Positions 1 to 6,582 of a DNA stretch of 10,809 bases are shown here, in pieces. Within the stretch, counting starts at the first letter, position 1. Each line of letters starts with the position of its first letter. The DNA lies in the NCBI GenBank assembly GCA_937959285.1, contig CALGAR010000135.1, forward strand, positions 1 to 10,809, in the 5' to 3' direction. The position numbers and the translations under genes were made by a program. The notes beneath the pieces are model-generated. The model had not been told where the DNA came from. It made no database searches and worked only from the letters and a program-made list of their open reading frames with translations. The stretch comes from an uncultured Bryobacterales bacterium (GTDB lineage: Bacteria; Acidobacteriota; Terriglobia; Bryobacterales; Bryobacteraceae).

Positions 1-438
1 GAATCCTTCGTAGCGGCAGGCGAAAGCGGTGTCGGATCCCACACCGACCCGGCTGCCTTGCGTCCGGTAACTGATTTCTTTGGGGGCAACCGGCCGGATG
101 GTCCCTCGTTCACGCACCGCTGGCGGTTTGAGCCAGCTTTGCGAACGGCACAGAGCGCTGCCACCGCGGGCGCGGCGCTCAAGCGCAGCTATCTGGCTGC
201 TGCGGGCCGAGGCGTTTTCAAAGCGTTTCTGCAACCTCACCTGCGCCCCGGCATGGTGGTGGAGATTCAGGAATCACCCAGCGGATTGCCTGGAGGACCG
301 GTATGGATTGGCGGGGTCCGCCACCAGATCGGCTGCGGCGGGGCGCGTACCGCGGCGCGATTCCTTCAAGGAGGCAGCGCCTTCGATCCCGCCGCCCTGC
401 TGGGATCCATGGCTGGCGCCCTCCGAGGATTGCTCTAA
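1..438 (+). CDS. Baseplate hub protein, gpD/gp27-like (C-terminal part, 5' truncated)
   Basis: The frame is open from the first base of the window to a TAA at 436-438, giving the last 145 residues of a longer protein whose start lies upstream. An in-frame TTG at 58 is not needed as a start because the frame continues to the left. The segment around visible residues 80-125 (LRPGMVVEIQ, then GGPVWIGGVRHQI, then GGARTAARFLQGG) has the pattern of the last beta-barrel of phage late control D / T4 gp27-type hubs. In that family a pattern of 'position of origin, then measured property with glycine turns' precedes a short tail, here FDPAALLGS. Such hubs form the trimeric ring that joins the tail tube to the spike. 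The spike gene follows 10 bases later, the usual neighbour of a hub. Family assignment is from remembered motif pattern and context; an equivalent N-terminal VgrG-type domain encoded as its own gene would look the same. Confidence 0.72.
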   Translation, partial: ESFVAAGESGVGSHTDPAALRPVTDFFGGNRPDGPSFTHRWRFEPALRTAQSAATAGAALKRSYLAAAGRGVFKAFLQPHLRPGMVVEIQESPSGLPGGPVWIGGVRHQIGCGGARTAARFLQGGSAFDPAALLGSMAGALRGLL

Positions 439-448
439 GAGGAGAGAA

Positions 449-1129
449 ATGCAGCGCGTCGTCCACACCATCCGCCAGATTGCCCGGCACGAGATTGGCC
501 AATACTGGAACCCGGCTGTCGGCGTAGTGAAGTCCGTCTATGGCTCCGATGCAGGAACCGGCTACGCCTGCACGGTCGCGCTGCGCGAATCCGGGATCGT
601 GCTGCCCAAGGTGCCGATCGCCACCGGAGCCATCGGATTCGTGACCCTGCCTCGCGAAAATGACCTGGTGCTTGTGGTCTTTGCTGGGGGCGATTTGCAC
701 GCTCCCGTAGTCGTGGGCCGGTTGTACAACGAACAGGTTGCGCCGCCCCAGCACGGCCCCGGAGAGCTTGTGCTCGTCCTGCCCGGCGATGAGACTGATA
801 GCACGCGGCGTCTCGAACTGCGAGTGCAGACGCCAGGCGACGGTACGCGAAGCCTCCAGTTGACGCTCGACGGCGGCGTCAAAGTTTCGCTCACCGTGGA
901 CGATGAAGGCATCGGCTTAGAAGCGCAGGAAGCGAAGCTCAAGCTCACGCAATCGAGCAGTTCCAACGGCACGGCGGAACTGGCAGTAGGGGATTCCCGC
1001 GTTCGGATTGAACAGAGCGGCAACGTCACCATTGAGGCATCCGGCACCCTGAAACTGAAAGCCGCCCAGATTCAAATCGAGGGCGATTCGACAGTCAAAG
1101 TCGCCGGACAAACGATCGACCTGAACTGA
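449..1129 (+). CDS. Baseplate spike protein, gpV/gp5 (VgrG-like) family
   Basis: This 226-residue protein likely forms the trimeric central spike that punctures the target membrane. Residues about 21-100 match the gp5 OB-fold seen in phage gpV and VgrG: GVVKSVYGSD, then LPRENDLVLVVFAGGDLHAP and VVVGRLYN. Residues about 120-226 are short alternating beta strands with glycine turns (GNVTIEASGTLKLKAAQIQI, ending VAGQTIDLN), the signature of the C-terminal triple-stranded beta-helix needle. No lysozyme domain is present, unlike T4 gp5. The ATG at 449 is chosen because AGGAG at 440-444 precedes it and the OB fold begins soon after. The same frame is open further left to 80 but there overlaps the hub gene and has no family resemblance. 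The gene follows the hub and precedes the PAAR tip, consistent with spike assembly order. Confidence 0.9.
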   Translation: MQRVVHTIRQIARHEIGQYWNPAVGVVKSVYGSDAGTGYACTVALRESGIVLPKVPIATGAIGFVTLPRENDLVLVVFAGGDLHAPVVVGRLYNEQVAPPQHGPGELVLVLPGDETDSTRRLELRVQTPGDGTRSLQLTLDGGVKVSLTVDDEGIGLEAQEAKLKLTQSSSSNGTAELAVGDSRVRIEQSGNVTIEASGTLKLKAAQIQIEGDSTVKVAGQTIDLN

Positions 1130-1144
1130 GGGAAGGAGTCAAGC

Positions 1145-1546
1145 ATGGGGCAGTCAGCGGCAAAGGCAAACGATCAGGTGATAGCCACCGACACACACAT
1201 CGTGATGGTACCCGCCGGGCCGTCGCTGGTTCCAACGCCCTTGCCACACCAGTTCTCCGGGAAGATCAGCGGAGGACTGGTTCCCACAGTGAAAATCGGC
1301 GGGCAAGCCGCTGCGGTACAGGGATCGACTGCCGACAATTTGCCTCCGCACATTCCCACACCACCGGGCACAAGCTTTCAGAAGCCGCCGGCCAACAAGG
1401 CAACGATTCAGATGGGCAGCGCCACGGTGAGGATCGGCGGAAAACCGGCGGCGCGCAACAGCGATACGGCCCTCACCTGCAACGATCCAGCCGACGCACC
1501 CGTTGGCCAGGTGGTAGCCGTCGCAACGGTTCGGATTGGGGGCTGA
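1145..1546 (+). CDS. PAAR-like spike-tip protein
   Basis: This 133-residue protein is the likely sharp cone that caps the spike beta-helix and can carry effectors. It is rich in glycine, proline and short beta strands. TV(K/R)IGG occurs three times, at residues 48-53, 94-99 and 128-133, as expected for a cone built from repeated strands. PPHIPTPPGTSF (residues 67-78) and GKPAARNSD (99-107) are typical of PAAR-like proteins in phage-tail-like clusters. PAAR tips bind zinc through three histidines and a cysteine. H18, H35, H69 and C112 are the only candidates of these types, though the pairing is inferred. AAGGAG at 1133-1138 lies six bases before the ATG. The protein has no extra C-terminal effector domain, so if it carries cargo it would be non-covalent. 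Confidence 0.85.
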   Translation: MGQSAAKANDQVIATDTHIVMVPAGPSLVPTPLPHQFSGKISGGLVPTVKIGGQAAAVQGSTADNLPPHIPTPPGTSFQKPPANKATIQMGSATVRIGGKPAARNSDTALTCNDPADAPVGQVVAVATVRIGG

Positions 1547-1550
1547 GCAG

Positions 1551-2048
1551 ATGGCGAAGGAGAAGAAGTACACGCGGCTTGGCTCGGATTTGATGCTCAC
1601 CCGCTACACGGGCGTACCCGCCAGTGTGACGCTCGATTCGGCTGACTCTTGGGGCACGCTCGACTTGGCGGTGGTACCTGGCGGGCGAGGCGGCCTGAAG
1701 GGGGTCGGAGATGCAAAGGACCTCGGCGCGGTGAGCGGCCGTGAGAATTTGGCGCAGGCGCTGATTCTGCGGCTGCTGACCCCGCTCGGCTCCCTGACTC
1801 CGCTCGGCCATCCGGAATATGGAAGCCGGCTGGTGGAGCTAATCGGCAATCTCAACAACACGACCACCCGGAATCTGGCCCGGTTGTACACCATTCAGGC
1901 GCTCACGAGCGAGCCGAGGGTTCGCGAGATTCTCGACCTGACTGTGGATACCCCGGAGGATCAGCCGGACACGATACGGATCGGCTTCTCGGTGCTGCCC
2001 CTCGATGATGACCAGCCCTTGCCGCTGGCACTGGAAGTGACGCTGTGA
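1551..2048 (+). CDS. Baseplate wedge protein, GPW/gp25 family
   Basis: A 165-residue protein likely in the baseplate wedge, where gp25/TssE-type proteins nucleate sheath polymerisation. The conserved core is residues about 64-165: GRENLAQALILRLLTPLGS, GHPEYGSRL (87-95) and the family's EPR motif at 121-123 (TSEPRVREI), followed by beta strands. The first 60 or so residues form a glycine-rich stretch not required by the core, making the protein somewhat longer than the compact family members. ATG at 1551, four bases after the PAAR stop, is preferred. A TTG at 1536 in the same frame would overlap the PAAR gene and adds only five residues. The gene's own stop TGA overlaps the next gene's GTG start, so translation is probably coupled. 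Confidence 0.88.
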   Translation: MAKEKKYTRLGSDLMLTRYTGVPASVTLDSADSWGTLDLAVVPGGRGGLKGVGDAKDLGAVSGRENLAQALILRLLTPLGSLTPLGHPEYGSRLVELIGNLNNTTTRNLARLYTIQALTSEPRVREILDLTVDTPEDQPDTIRIGFSVLPLDDDQPLPLALEVTL

Positions 2049-3784
2049 GTTTCGTTAATCGCACCTATCCCGATGTCGTCCGCGACGTTCTGACCACGCT
2101 TACCCAGGGCGTTGCTCGCGAAGTTCACCGCGTGGACTACGACCCCAACGCGCGCCCTCTGGTGATTCCGGACATCATACTGGAGCGCCGGCCCGTGCGC
2201 CGCGTGTCAGTCGTAACCGGATTCGTCGCGACCGGCGTCGAGGGCGAGGAACCAAAGCCGTACACCTTCACGTTGAACGATTACGAGCTGGTGGCTGACG
2301 AGGCGGATCCGCAAGATTTAAGCCGCATCCGCTTCCTACCCTTCGGAAAGAAGCCCGCACCCGGGACAGACGTTGTAGTGAACTACTACCCCCGGGTCAC
2401 GGACCCGACGCCGCTGACAGACCTCAACGTGGGATCTGTTGTGCGTACGTTGCTGGAAGCTGTAAGCAAGGAGCTGGCTCTGCTCTATGCCCAGTTGAAT
2501 CTGGCCTACGATTCGGCCTTCCTAGAAACGGCGACCGGATCCTCGCTTGACCGCGTAGTAGCACTGCTCGGCTATCAGCGCTTTCGGGCCGGCCGGCCAA
2601 TCGGCACGGTTACCTTCCGCCGGCGCGCCGGTACTACCGGCAACATCACAATCCCTGCTGGGACGCCAATTACCGACGCGCAGGACAAGATCCGCTACGA
2701 GACCGTTCAGACGCACACGATGCTGGCCGGAGAGACTACGGCTCAGGTTCGCGTCCAAGGCGCTACCCAAGCTACCGAGCCCGTGCCCGAAAATACGCTG
2801 ACGGTAATCCAACGCGCGATTGCCGGCATCGACAGCGTAACCAATGAACGGCCCACAACACGTGCGAGCGACGACGAATCCGACGAAGAGCTGCGCCAGC
2901 GAGCTTCCAGCGCGCTGCTGGCGAGCAACAAGGGGACCGTACCTGCCATTCGCCACGGCTTGCTGCAGATGCCAGAAGTGCGCGATGTCAACGTCATCGA
3001 AATGCCCAACGGCGTGCCGGGTGAGATTCGGGTGATCGTCAGCATGGCCGGGCCGGACGCTTCGCTGGACCCTGTACTGGCACGCGTGGAAGAGCTGCGG
3101 CCGGCTGGCATCCGGGTGCTGGTCGATGGCGCGGGTAGCGTGGCTTTGCAAGCGAACGTGCAGCTGGTGCTGGCAGGATCGCAAATGCCGGCCGCCGAGA
3201 TTCAGCAAGTACGCTCCGGCGCGCGCGACCGTCTGATTGCGGAGATCCGGAAGAAGGGCGTGGGCGAAAGGATCCGGATCAAGCCGCTCTTGGCCGCGCT
3301 GCTCGCCGACGACCGGATTGTCGACGCTCAGCTTACGATCGGCGTCAAGGGCGGGCCGGTCGGCCAGCCTGGCGAGGACTTCATTCCGGAAGCGCAAGCC
3401 GCCGTCTCACTCGCTCCCGAAGATGTCAGCTTCATGGCCGAAACCTTCGATCAGCCACTGCCAGGACCGCAGAAAGTTACCGTCGACGTCCGGGCCAACC
3501 TTGCCGTGCAGCCGCAAACCGGCGCCGCAATGGATGCGATTCAGAGCGAGATCACGAGCCGGTTGCAGAAGTTCTTTGCATCCCTCGCCTCAGGCACGGC
3601 CATCACCACCGAGATCCTGCTTACCGCGCTGCGAAACGATGCGATGTACGCGATCGATCCGCTGCGCATAACGATCACGCTGACGGCCGAGGATCAGTTC
3701 GTGCAGATTCTACACGGAGGGCCCGCCTTCCAGTCCAGGCCGGAGCACGTCTTCCGCGTCGTCTCCGTGGAGGTGACAGTATGA
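2045..3784 (+). CDS. Baseplate assembly protein J, gpJ/gp47-like
   Basis: This 579-residue protein is a probable wedge component that links the gp25-type protein to peripheral tail-fibre parts. The N-terminal 110 residues are a beta domain (DYELVADEADPQD). The Baseplate_J region begins about 125: LNVGSVVRTLLEAVSKELAL, ETATGSSLDRVVALLGYQRF (161-180), and FRRRAGTTGNITIPAGTPI. The family's TTRASDDESDEELRQRAS motif (271-288) follows, then NKGTVPAIR. Residues about 330-460 are a repeat-like alpha/beta extension, making it longer than P2 gpJ (about 300 residues) and closer to the large eCIS/Afp11-type version. Start is GTG at 2045, overlapping the gp25 stop as GTGA, with GGAAGTGA at 2033-2040 upstream. 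No in-frame ATG fits as well. It ends with an ATGA overlap with the next gene. Confidence 0.88.
   Translation: MSFVNRTYPDVVRDVLTTLTQGVAREVHRVDYDPNARPLVIPDIILERRPVRRVSVVTGFVATGVEGEEPKPYTFTLNDYELVADEADPQDLSRIRFLPFGKKPAPGTDVVVNYYPRVTDPTPLTDLNVGSVVRTLLEAVSKELALLYAQLNLAYDSAFLETATGSSLDRVVALLGYQRFRAGRPIGTVTFRRRAGTTGNITIPAGTPITDAQDKIRYETVQTHTMLAGETTAQVRVQGATQATEPVPENTLTVIQRAIAGIDSVTNERPTTRASDDESDEELRQRASSALLASNKGTVPAIRHGLLQMPEVRDVNVIEMPNGVPGEIRVIVSMAGPDASLDPVLARVEELRPAGIRVLVDGAGSVALQANVQLVLAGSQMPAAEIQQVRSGARDRLIAEIRKKGVGERIRIKPLLAALLADDRIVDAQLTIGVKGGPVGQPGEDFIPEAQAAVSLAPEDVSFMAETFDQPLPGPQKVTVDVRANLAVQPQTGAAMDAIQSEITSRLQKFFASLASGTAITTEILLTALRNDAMYAIDPLRITITLTAEDQFVQILHGGPAFQSRPEHVFRVVSVEVTV
3769..3776 (+). 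promoter_or_regulatory. Strong Shine-Dalgarno for the gpI-like gene
   Basis: GGAGGTGA sits four bases before the ATG at 3781, inside the end of the gpJ-like gene. This near-perfect anti-Shine-Dalgarno match fixes the downstream start and permits both reinitiation through the ATGA overlap and independent loading. Confidence 0.75.
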
Positions 3785-5103
3785 ATCATCTGAACCGCCT
3801 CCACGAGCTCTTGCCGCCGATCTATACGAGCGCGCGCGACTCGGTACTCAGCCAGCTGCTTAACGTGATTGCCCTCGAAATGGAAATCTTCGAGGAAGAT
3901 CTCGACCGCATGCGGCAGGCCCACTGGATTCGATTTGCCTACCGCCTTGAGGACGCAAAGAAGATCGGGGCGCTGGTGGGTATCGAGCCGTTTCCCTGGG
4001 AAGATCTGCGCAATTTCCGCGAGCGGCTGCTGGCGCTCGTCAAGGCACGGCTCCAAGGAGCGCTTGGTCCGCGTGAGATCCGCGAATTCGTTTATTCCTA
4101 CCTGGCCGGCGCTGAGCGTGTGACCGGCGCAACGCTCGTTCCAGGCCTGCAATCCGTCACCTTGGACGAGGCTTACAGGCCCCTGGAAGACCGGCCGCGA
4201 TTTCGTCCGTTAGCTCTGGTGGAAAACCCTCCACGGCGCCGTCGGAGCATGGCTCTTGCCGCACGCGGGAACCGCGTGCCATACCTGTTGACCTGGGAAG
4301 ACACGAATCAAGGCCTTGATGAGTCCGTCGTGGAGTTCCATCTGTCGGCCATGCCGGGTAAACGCCCCGCCGTCCCTGTGCTGGTAAACCGCACGACAGG
4401 CGACCTAATCGGATACGCGGACCGTTTGAACTATGGCGAGAGTCTAAGCGTGCGTGTCTCCCCGGAGGCCTCCCCCGATAAGCCGCGTTTGGCCCAAGCC
4501 ACGCTCGGCGGCCACGATGTGACCGGAAAGCTATTCAGCTTGAGCGGATTCAAGCTCGGCACCCCCTTCCAGAAAAGCGATCTGGACGCAGAACCCTGTG
4601 TCCCGCGACTGGCGCGGGGTGTGAACAGTTGGATCTTTCTCTGCGTCGGCCTCTACGACGTCCCCGGCCTGAACCGTTTCTTCTTTGCCATTGCGGATGA
4701 GGATCTGCGCGAGGGCGTTTTCGACCAAACGAGGTTCAATCATTCTCTGTTTCCGTCAGGCACCCTCGCGAAGCTGGAACTGGAGTGGACAGAAATCGAA
4801 GGAGCGTCGTTCGAAGTTCACGTGCCGCGCTACCTGGTGGTTGAGCCGGCCGAATCCGACACAGAACCGCTCCATGAACGGGTAGCCTACGCGCTGCGCT
4901 CCGCCATTTCGGACCTGCACGCGGCTGGGGTGCGTGCGGAGGTACGCTTCCAACCCTTTCGGGAGTCACAGCCGCAGCAGGTGCGTGTGCAGTTGCCGTG
5001 GATGCAGTTCGATCCGGAGAAGGGGCCGTCCGGAATTGAGCAGGAATTGACATTCGGAGGGCGATATGGCGAGTCCGTGCTGGGAGGATCCAGGTTTGAA
5101 TGA
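3781..5103 (+). CDS. Tail protein I-like baseplate protein with long C-terminal extension
   Basis: This is a 440-residue protein. Residues 1-120 resemble the phage gpI / tail P2-I family: HELLPPIYTS, QLLNVIALEMEIFEEDLDRM, and a helix with LVGIEPFPWEDLRNFRERLL (65-84), followed by ALGPREIREFVYSYL. In P2 the gpI protein sits in the wedge after gpJ, the same order as here. From about 150 to 440 comes a beta-rich extension that P2 gpI (about 180 residues) lacks, with PVLVNRTTGDLIGYADRLNY (199-218) as its most distinctive segment and an aromatic-rich stretch SWIFLCVGLYDVPGLNRFFF (283-302). I infer a receptor- or fibre-binding baseplate domain but do not recognise its fold. The ATG overlaps the previous stop as ATGA with a strong SD. 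Its last 38 bases overlap the next gene. Confidence 0.68.
   Translation: MNHLNRLHELLPPIYTSARDSVLSQLLNVIALEMEIFEEDLDRMRQAHWIRFAYRLEDAKKIGALVGIEPFPWEDLRNFRERLLALVKARLQGALGPREIREFVYSYLAGAERVTGATLVPGLQSVTLDEAYRPLEDRPRFRPLALVENPPRRRRSMALAARGNRVPYLLTWEDTNQGLDESVVEFHLSAMPGKRPAVPVLVNRTTGDLIGYADRLNYGESLSVRVSPEASPDKPRLAQATLGGHDVTGKLFSLSGFKLGTPFQKSDLDAEPCVPRLARGVNSWIFLCVGLYDVPGLNRFFFAIADEDLREGVFDQTRFNHSLFPSGTLAKLELEWTEIEGASFEVHVPRYLVVEPAESDTEPLHERVAYALRSAISDLHAAGVRAEVRFQPFRESQPQQVRVQLPWMQFDPEKGPSGIEQELTFGGRYGESVLGGSRFE
5056..5060 (+). promoter_or_regulatory. Shine-Dalgarno for the early start at 5066
   Basis: GGAGG lies five bases before ATG 5066, inside the gpI-like gene. It supports the longer 177-residue product over the alternative ATG at 5120. 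Confidence 0.5.
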
Positions 5104-5599
5104 CTCAAGGCAGGAACAGATGAGGCGGCCAATCGAAGGAAGAATGAGACTGATGGTCCGCTCCGCAAGCGGCGACCTGGTGGCGGAGCGGCAGGCGCGG
5201 AACCTGGTGCTACGCAGCGGTGCGTCCGTCATTGCATCACTGTTTGCAGGCGGTCCGGACGCCGCGCCTATTAATGCAGTGGGTGTCGGCTTTGCGCAGG
5301 AAGCAGCTACGCCGGAGACGACGTCTCTGACGCCGCCCGAGGACGGCAACATACCACCGGAAGCGCTGCGCACAGCGCTTACTCCGGATAGTTTTCAGAT
5401 CGTGACCGATTTGCCGAACGCGGTGCGCGTCTCCATCCAGGCAGTGTTCAAGCCCACGGTTGAGCTGGCAGGCGTGACCGAAGCCGGCCTGCTCGCGGCG
5501 GACAAGTTGTACAACCAGGTGGTATTCGAGCCGGTGACCCTACGGCCCGGCCAGGATGTCACCTTCTTCTGGGAAGTGGATTTTCCGTTCGGTCACTAG
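5066..5599 (+). CDS. Small phage-structural-like protein, function unknown
   Basis: This 177-residue protein has the pattern of small phage tail-associated proteins, which often run as a charged beta strand, 'NLV...SG...IA..L', a glycine-rich turn, then 'in.vgvG...A.P'. Here that is ARNLVLRSGASVIASLF (44-60), INAVGVGFAQEAATP (69-83), and it closes with TLRPGQDVTFFWEVDF (158-173), like the terminal beta strands in such proteins. The precise role is not known; a decoration or fibre-base part is an inference from its place after the baseplate genes. Two starts are possible: ATG 5066 with GGAGG upstream, overlapping the gpI-like gene by 38 bases, or ATG 5120 with AGGA at 5112-5115. The first 18 residues are polar and not needed for the motif, so the shorter form is realistic. 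No membrane segment is seen. Confidence 0.6.
   Translation: MASPCWEDPGLNDSRQEQMRRPIEGRMRLMVRSASGDLVAERQARNLVLRSGASVIASLFAGGPDAAPINAVGVGFAQEAATPETTSLTPPEDGNIPPEALRTALTPDSFQIVTDLPNAVRVSIQAVFKPTVELAGVTEAGLLAADKLYNQVVFEPVTLRPGQDVTFFWEVDFPFGH
5112..5115 (+). promoter_or_regulatory. Alternative Shine-Dalgarno for ATG 5120
   Basis: AGGA within AAGGCAGGAACAG lies four bases before ATG 5120. It falls outside the upstream gene (stop at 5101-5103), so a non-overlapping 159-residue form of the 5066 gene could be translated from it. Confidence 0.4.
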
Positions 5600-5625
5600 C
5601 GTGGGAGCAAATTACACGCAATAGC

Positions 5626-5630
5626 AGGAG
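5626..5630 (+). promoter_or_regulatory. Shine-Dalgarno for the gene at 5638
   Basis: AGGAG seven bases before ATG 5638, in the largest intergenic gap (5600-5637). That gap shows no clear promoter boxes or terminator hairpin. Confidence 0.55.
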
Positions 5631-5637
5631 ACAGGCG

Positions 5638-6579
5638 ATGCAGAATCTTACATTGAACATCCTCGGCTTTCCCGCGGTAAACAAGGATCTGACGGTGGAA
5701 CTGCGGGACCCGGTGACCATGAACGTCGTGCGGGAAGCGAAGCCGTTCCTCGATGGAACAGTCAAAGTAGCCAAGATTGATCCGGGGAGCTACGAGCTCA
5801 CGGTGCGCCATCCGAACCTGGCTGTCCCCGTACTGCGCCGCCCAATCCGAGTCCTGCCGACTGGCGAAACCAAAATCTCTGTCCTCCTGGATCCTTCAAA
5901 GTTTCGCGACACGCCGGTAGAAGACATTCCGGAGGCCAACCTCACCCCGGTGCTCGAAGTTGCCAAGTCAGTGGCCGAGACTGTGACGCCGCTTGCGGCC
6001 AAAGTGCCGGGCGAAGCGATTCTGGCCCAGGACTGGAACACAATGGCCGGCGCGATCCGGGATCTGGCGAACGCGGTGGCGGAACTCACCCGCTCGGTTT
6101 CGCCCATTGGGCACGATCATCCGGAATTTCTCAAGAAGTTCGATGAGATGCAGGCCAACTTCGAAACGCTGCTCAACGGAGTCACCGCGGCGCTCACCGA
6201 ACTGCAACGCCAGATCCAAACACAGCGCTTCCGCGAGCAGGTGGAAGGAGTGCTCGACCTCGCCGCGATTGATAAGGCCTCGCCGAAGGGGCGCGAGTTC
6301 CTCGGCGTGGTCGAAAACCTGGAGCAGAAGGTGACAGCCACTCCGGCCGTGTTCAGCCGGGAGTTGCGCAACGCTGCGGTGCAGTTAGCCACCAAGTTGG
6401 AAGCGCTGATGGACGAGAAGAAAGACGACGTCGAATTCACGGCATCGCAACAGGTCAAGCAACTGGGGATCGCGCTCGATCTTCAGAAGCAAGTGCGCAC
6501 CACCACGTACGACGCGGAGCTGCAGCAGTTGCGCAAGCTCGACCGCCAGCTTGGACCGAGCGGAATCACAGGCAGGTAG
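5638..6579 (+). CDS. Beta-sandwich head plus helical stalk protein with DWNT...HDH module
   Basis: This is a 313-residue protein. Residues 1-88 look like a carboxypeptidase-regulatory / Cna-B-like beta-sandwich: TLNILGFPAVNKDLTVELRD, then GTVKVAKIDPGSYELTVRHP (40-59) and LPTGETKISVLLDP (73-86). Short linkers follow, then ILAQDWNTMAGAIRDLANAV (128-147) and an HDH at 159-161. Residues about 162-310 are charged and mostly helical, with heptad-like spacing (DEMQANFETLLNGVTAAL, ELQRQIQTQRFREQVEGV). No signal peptide, membrane segment or catalytic motif is seen. The shared module and the next gene's long coil suggest a fibre or spacer subunit of the tail tip rather than an enzyme. I do not recognise a named family. 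Confidence 0.5.
   Translation: MQNLTLNILGFPAVNKDLTVELRDPVTMNVVREAKPFLDGTVKVAKIDPGSYELTVRHPNLAVPVLRRPIRVLPTGETKISVLLDPSKFRDTPVEDIPEANLTPVLEVAKSVAETVTPLAAKVPGEAILAQDWNTMAGAIRDLANAVAELTRSVSPIGHDHPEFLKKFDEMQANFETLLNGVTAALTELQRQIQTQRFREQVEGVLDLAAIDKASPKGREFLGVVENLEQKVTATPAVFSRELRNAAVQLATKLEALMDEKKDDVEFTASQQVKQLGIALDLQKQVRTTTYDAELQQLRKLDRQLGPSGITGR
6031..6120 (+). repeat. DWNT...HDH module, copy 1
   Basis: Encodes residues 132-161 of the 5638 protein, from DWNT to HDH (28 residues from D of DWNT to the first H). A second copy lies in the next gene at 6679-6792. The two agree in the DWNT block and in the HDH triplet; between them the sequences diverge and differ by eight residues in length. Confidence 0.55.
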
Positions 6580-6582
6580 ACC

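Noticed and set aside
80..448. Upstream extension of the spike gene frame to 80
   Set aside because: It overlaps the hub coding frame entirely, is rich in Arg and Ser without motif, and ATG 449 has a good Shine-Dalgarno and matches the start of the family.
218..754. 178-codon reverse-strand open frame over hub and spike
   Set aside because: Arginine- and glycine-rich shadow of two clear forward genes, with no start signal or motif.
2522..3397. 291-codon reverse-strand open frame inside the gpJ-like gene
   Set aside because: Long only because of GC-rich codon bias; forward frame has the Baseplate_J motifs and the reverse product is His/Arg/Gln-rich without domain pattern.
5600..5637. Promoter or terminator in the largest gap
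   Set aside because: Only 38 bases; no -35/-10 pair, no stable hairpin followed by T-run, only a Shine-Dalgarno.
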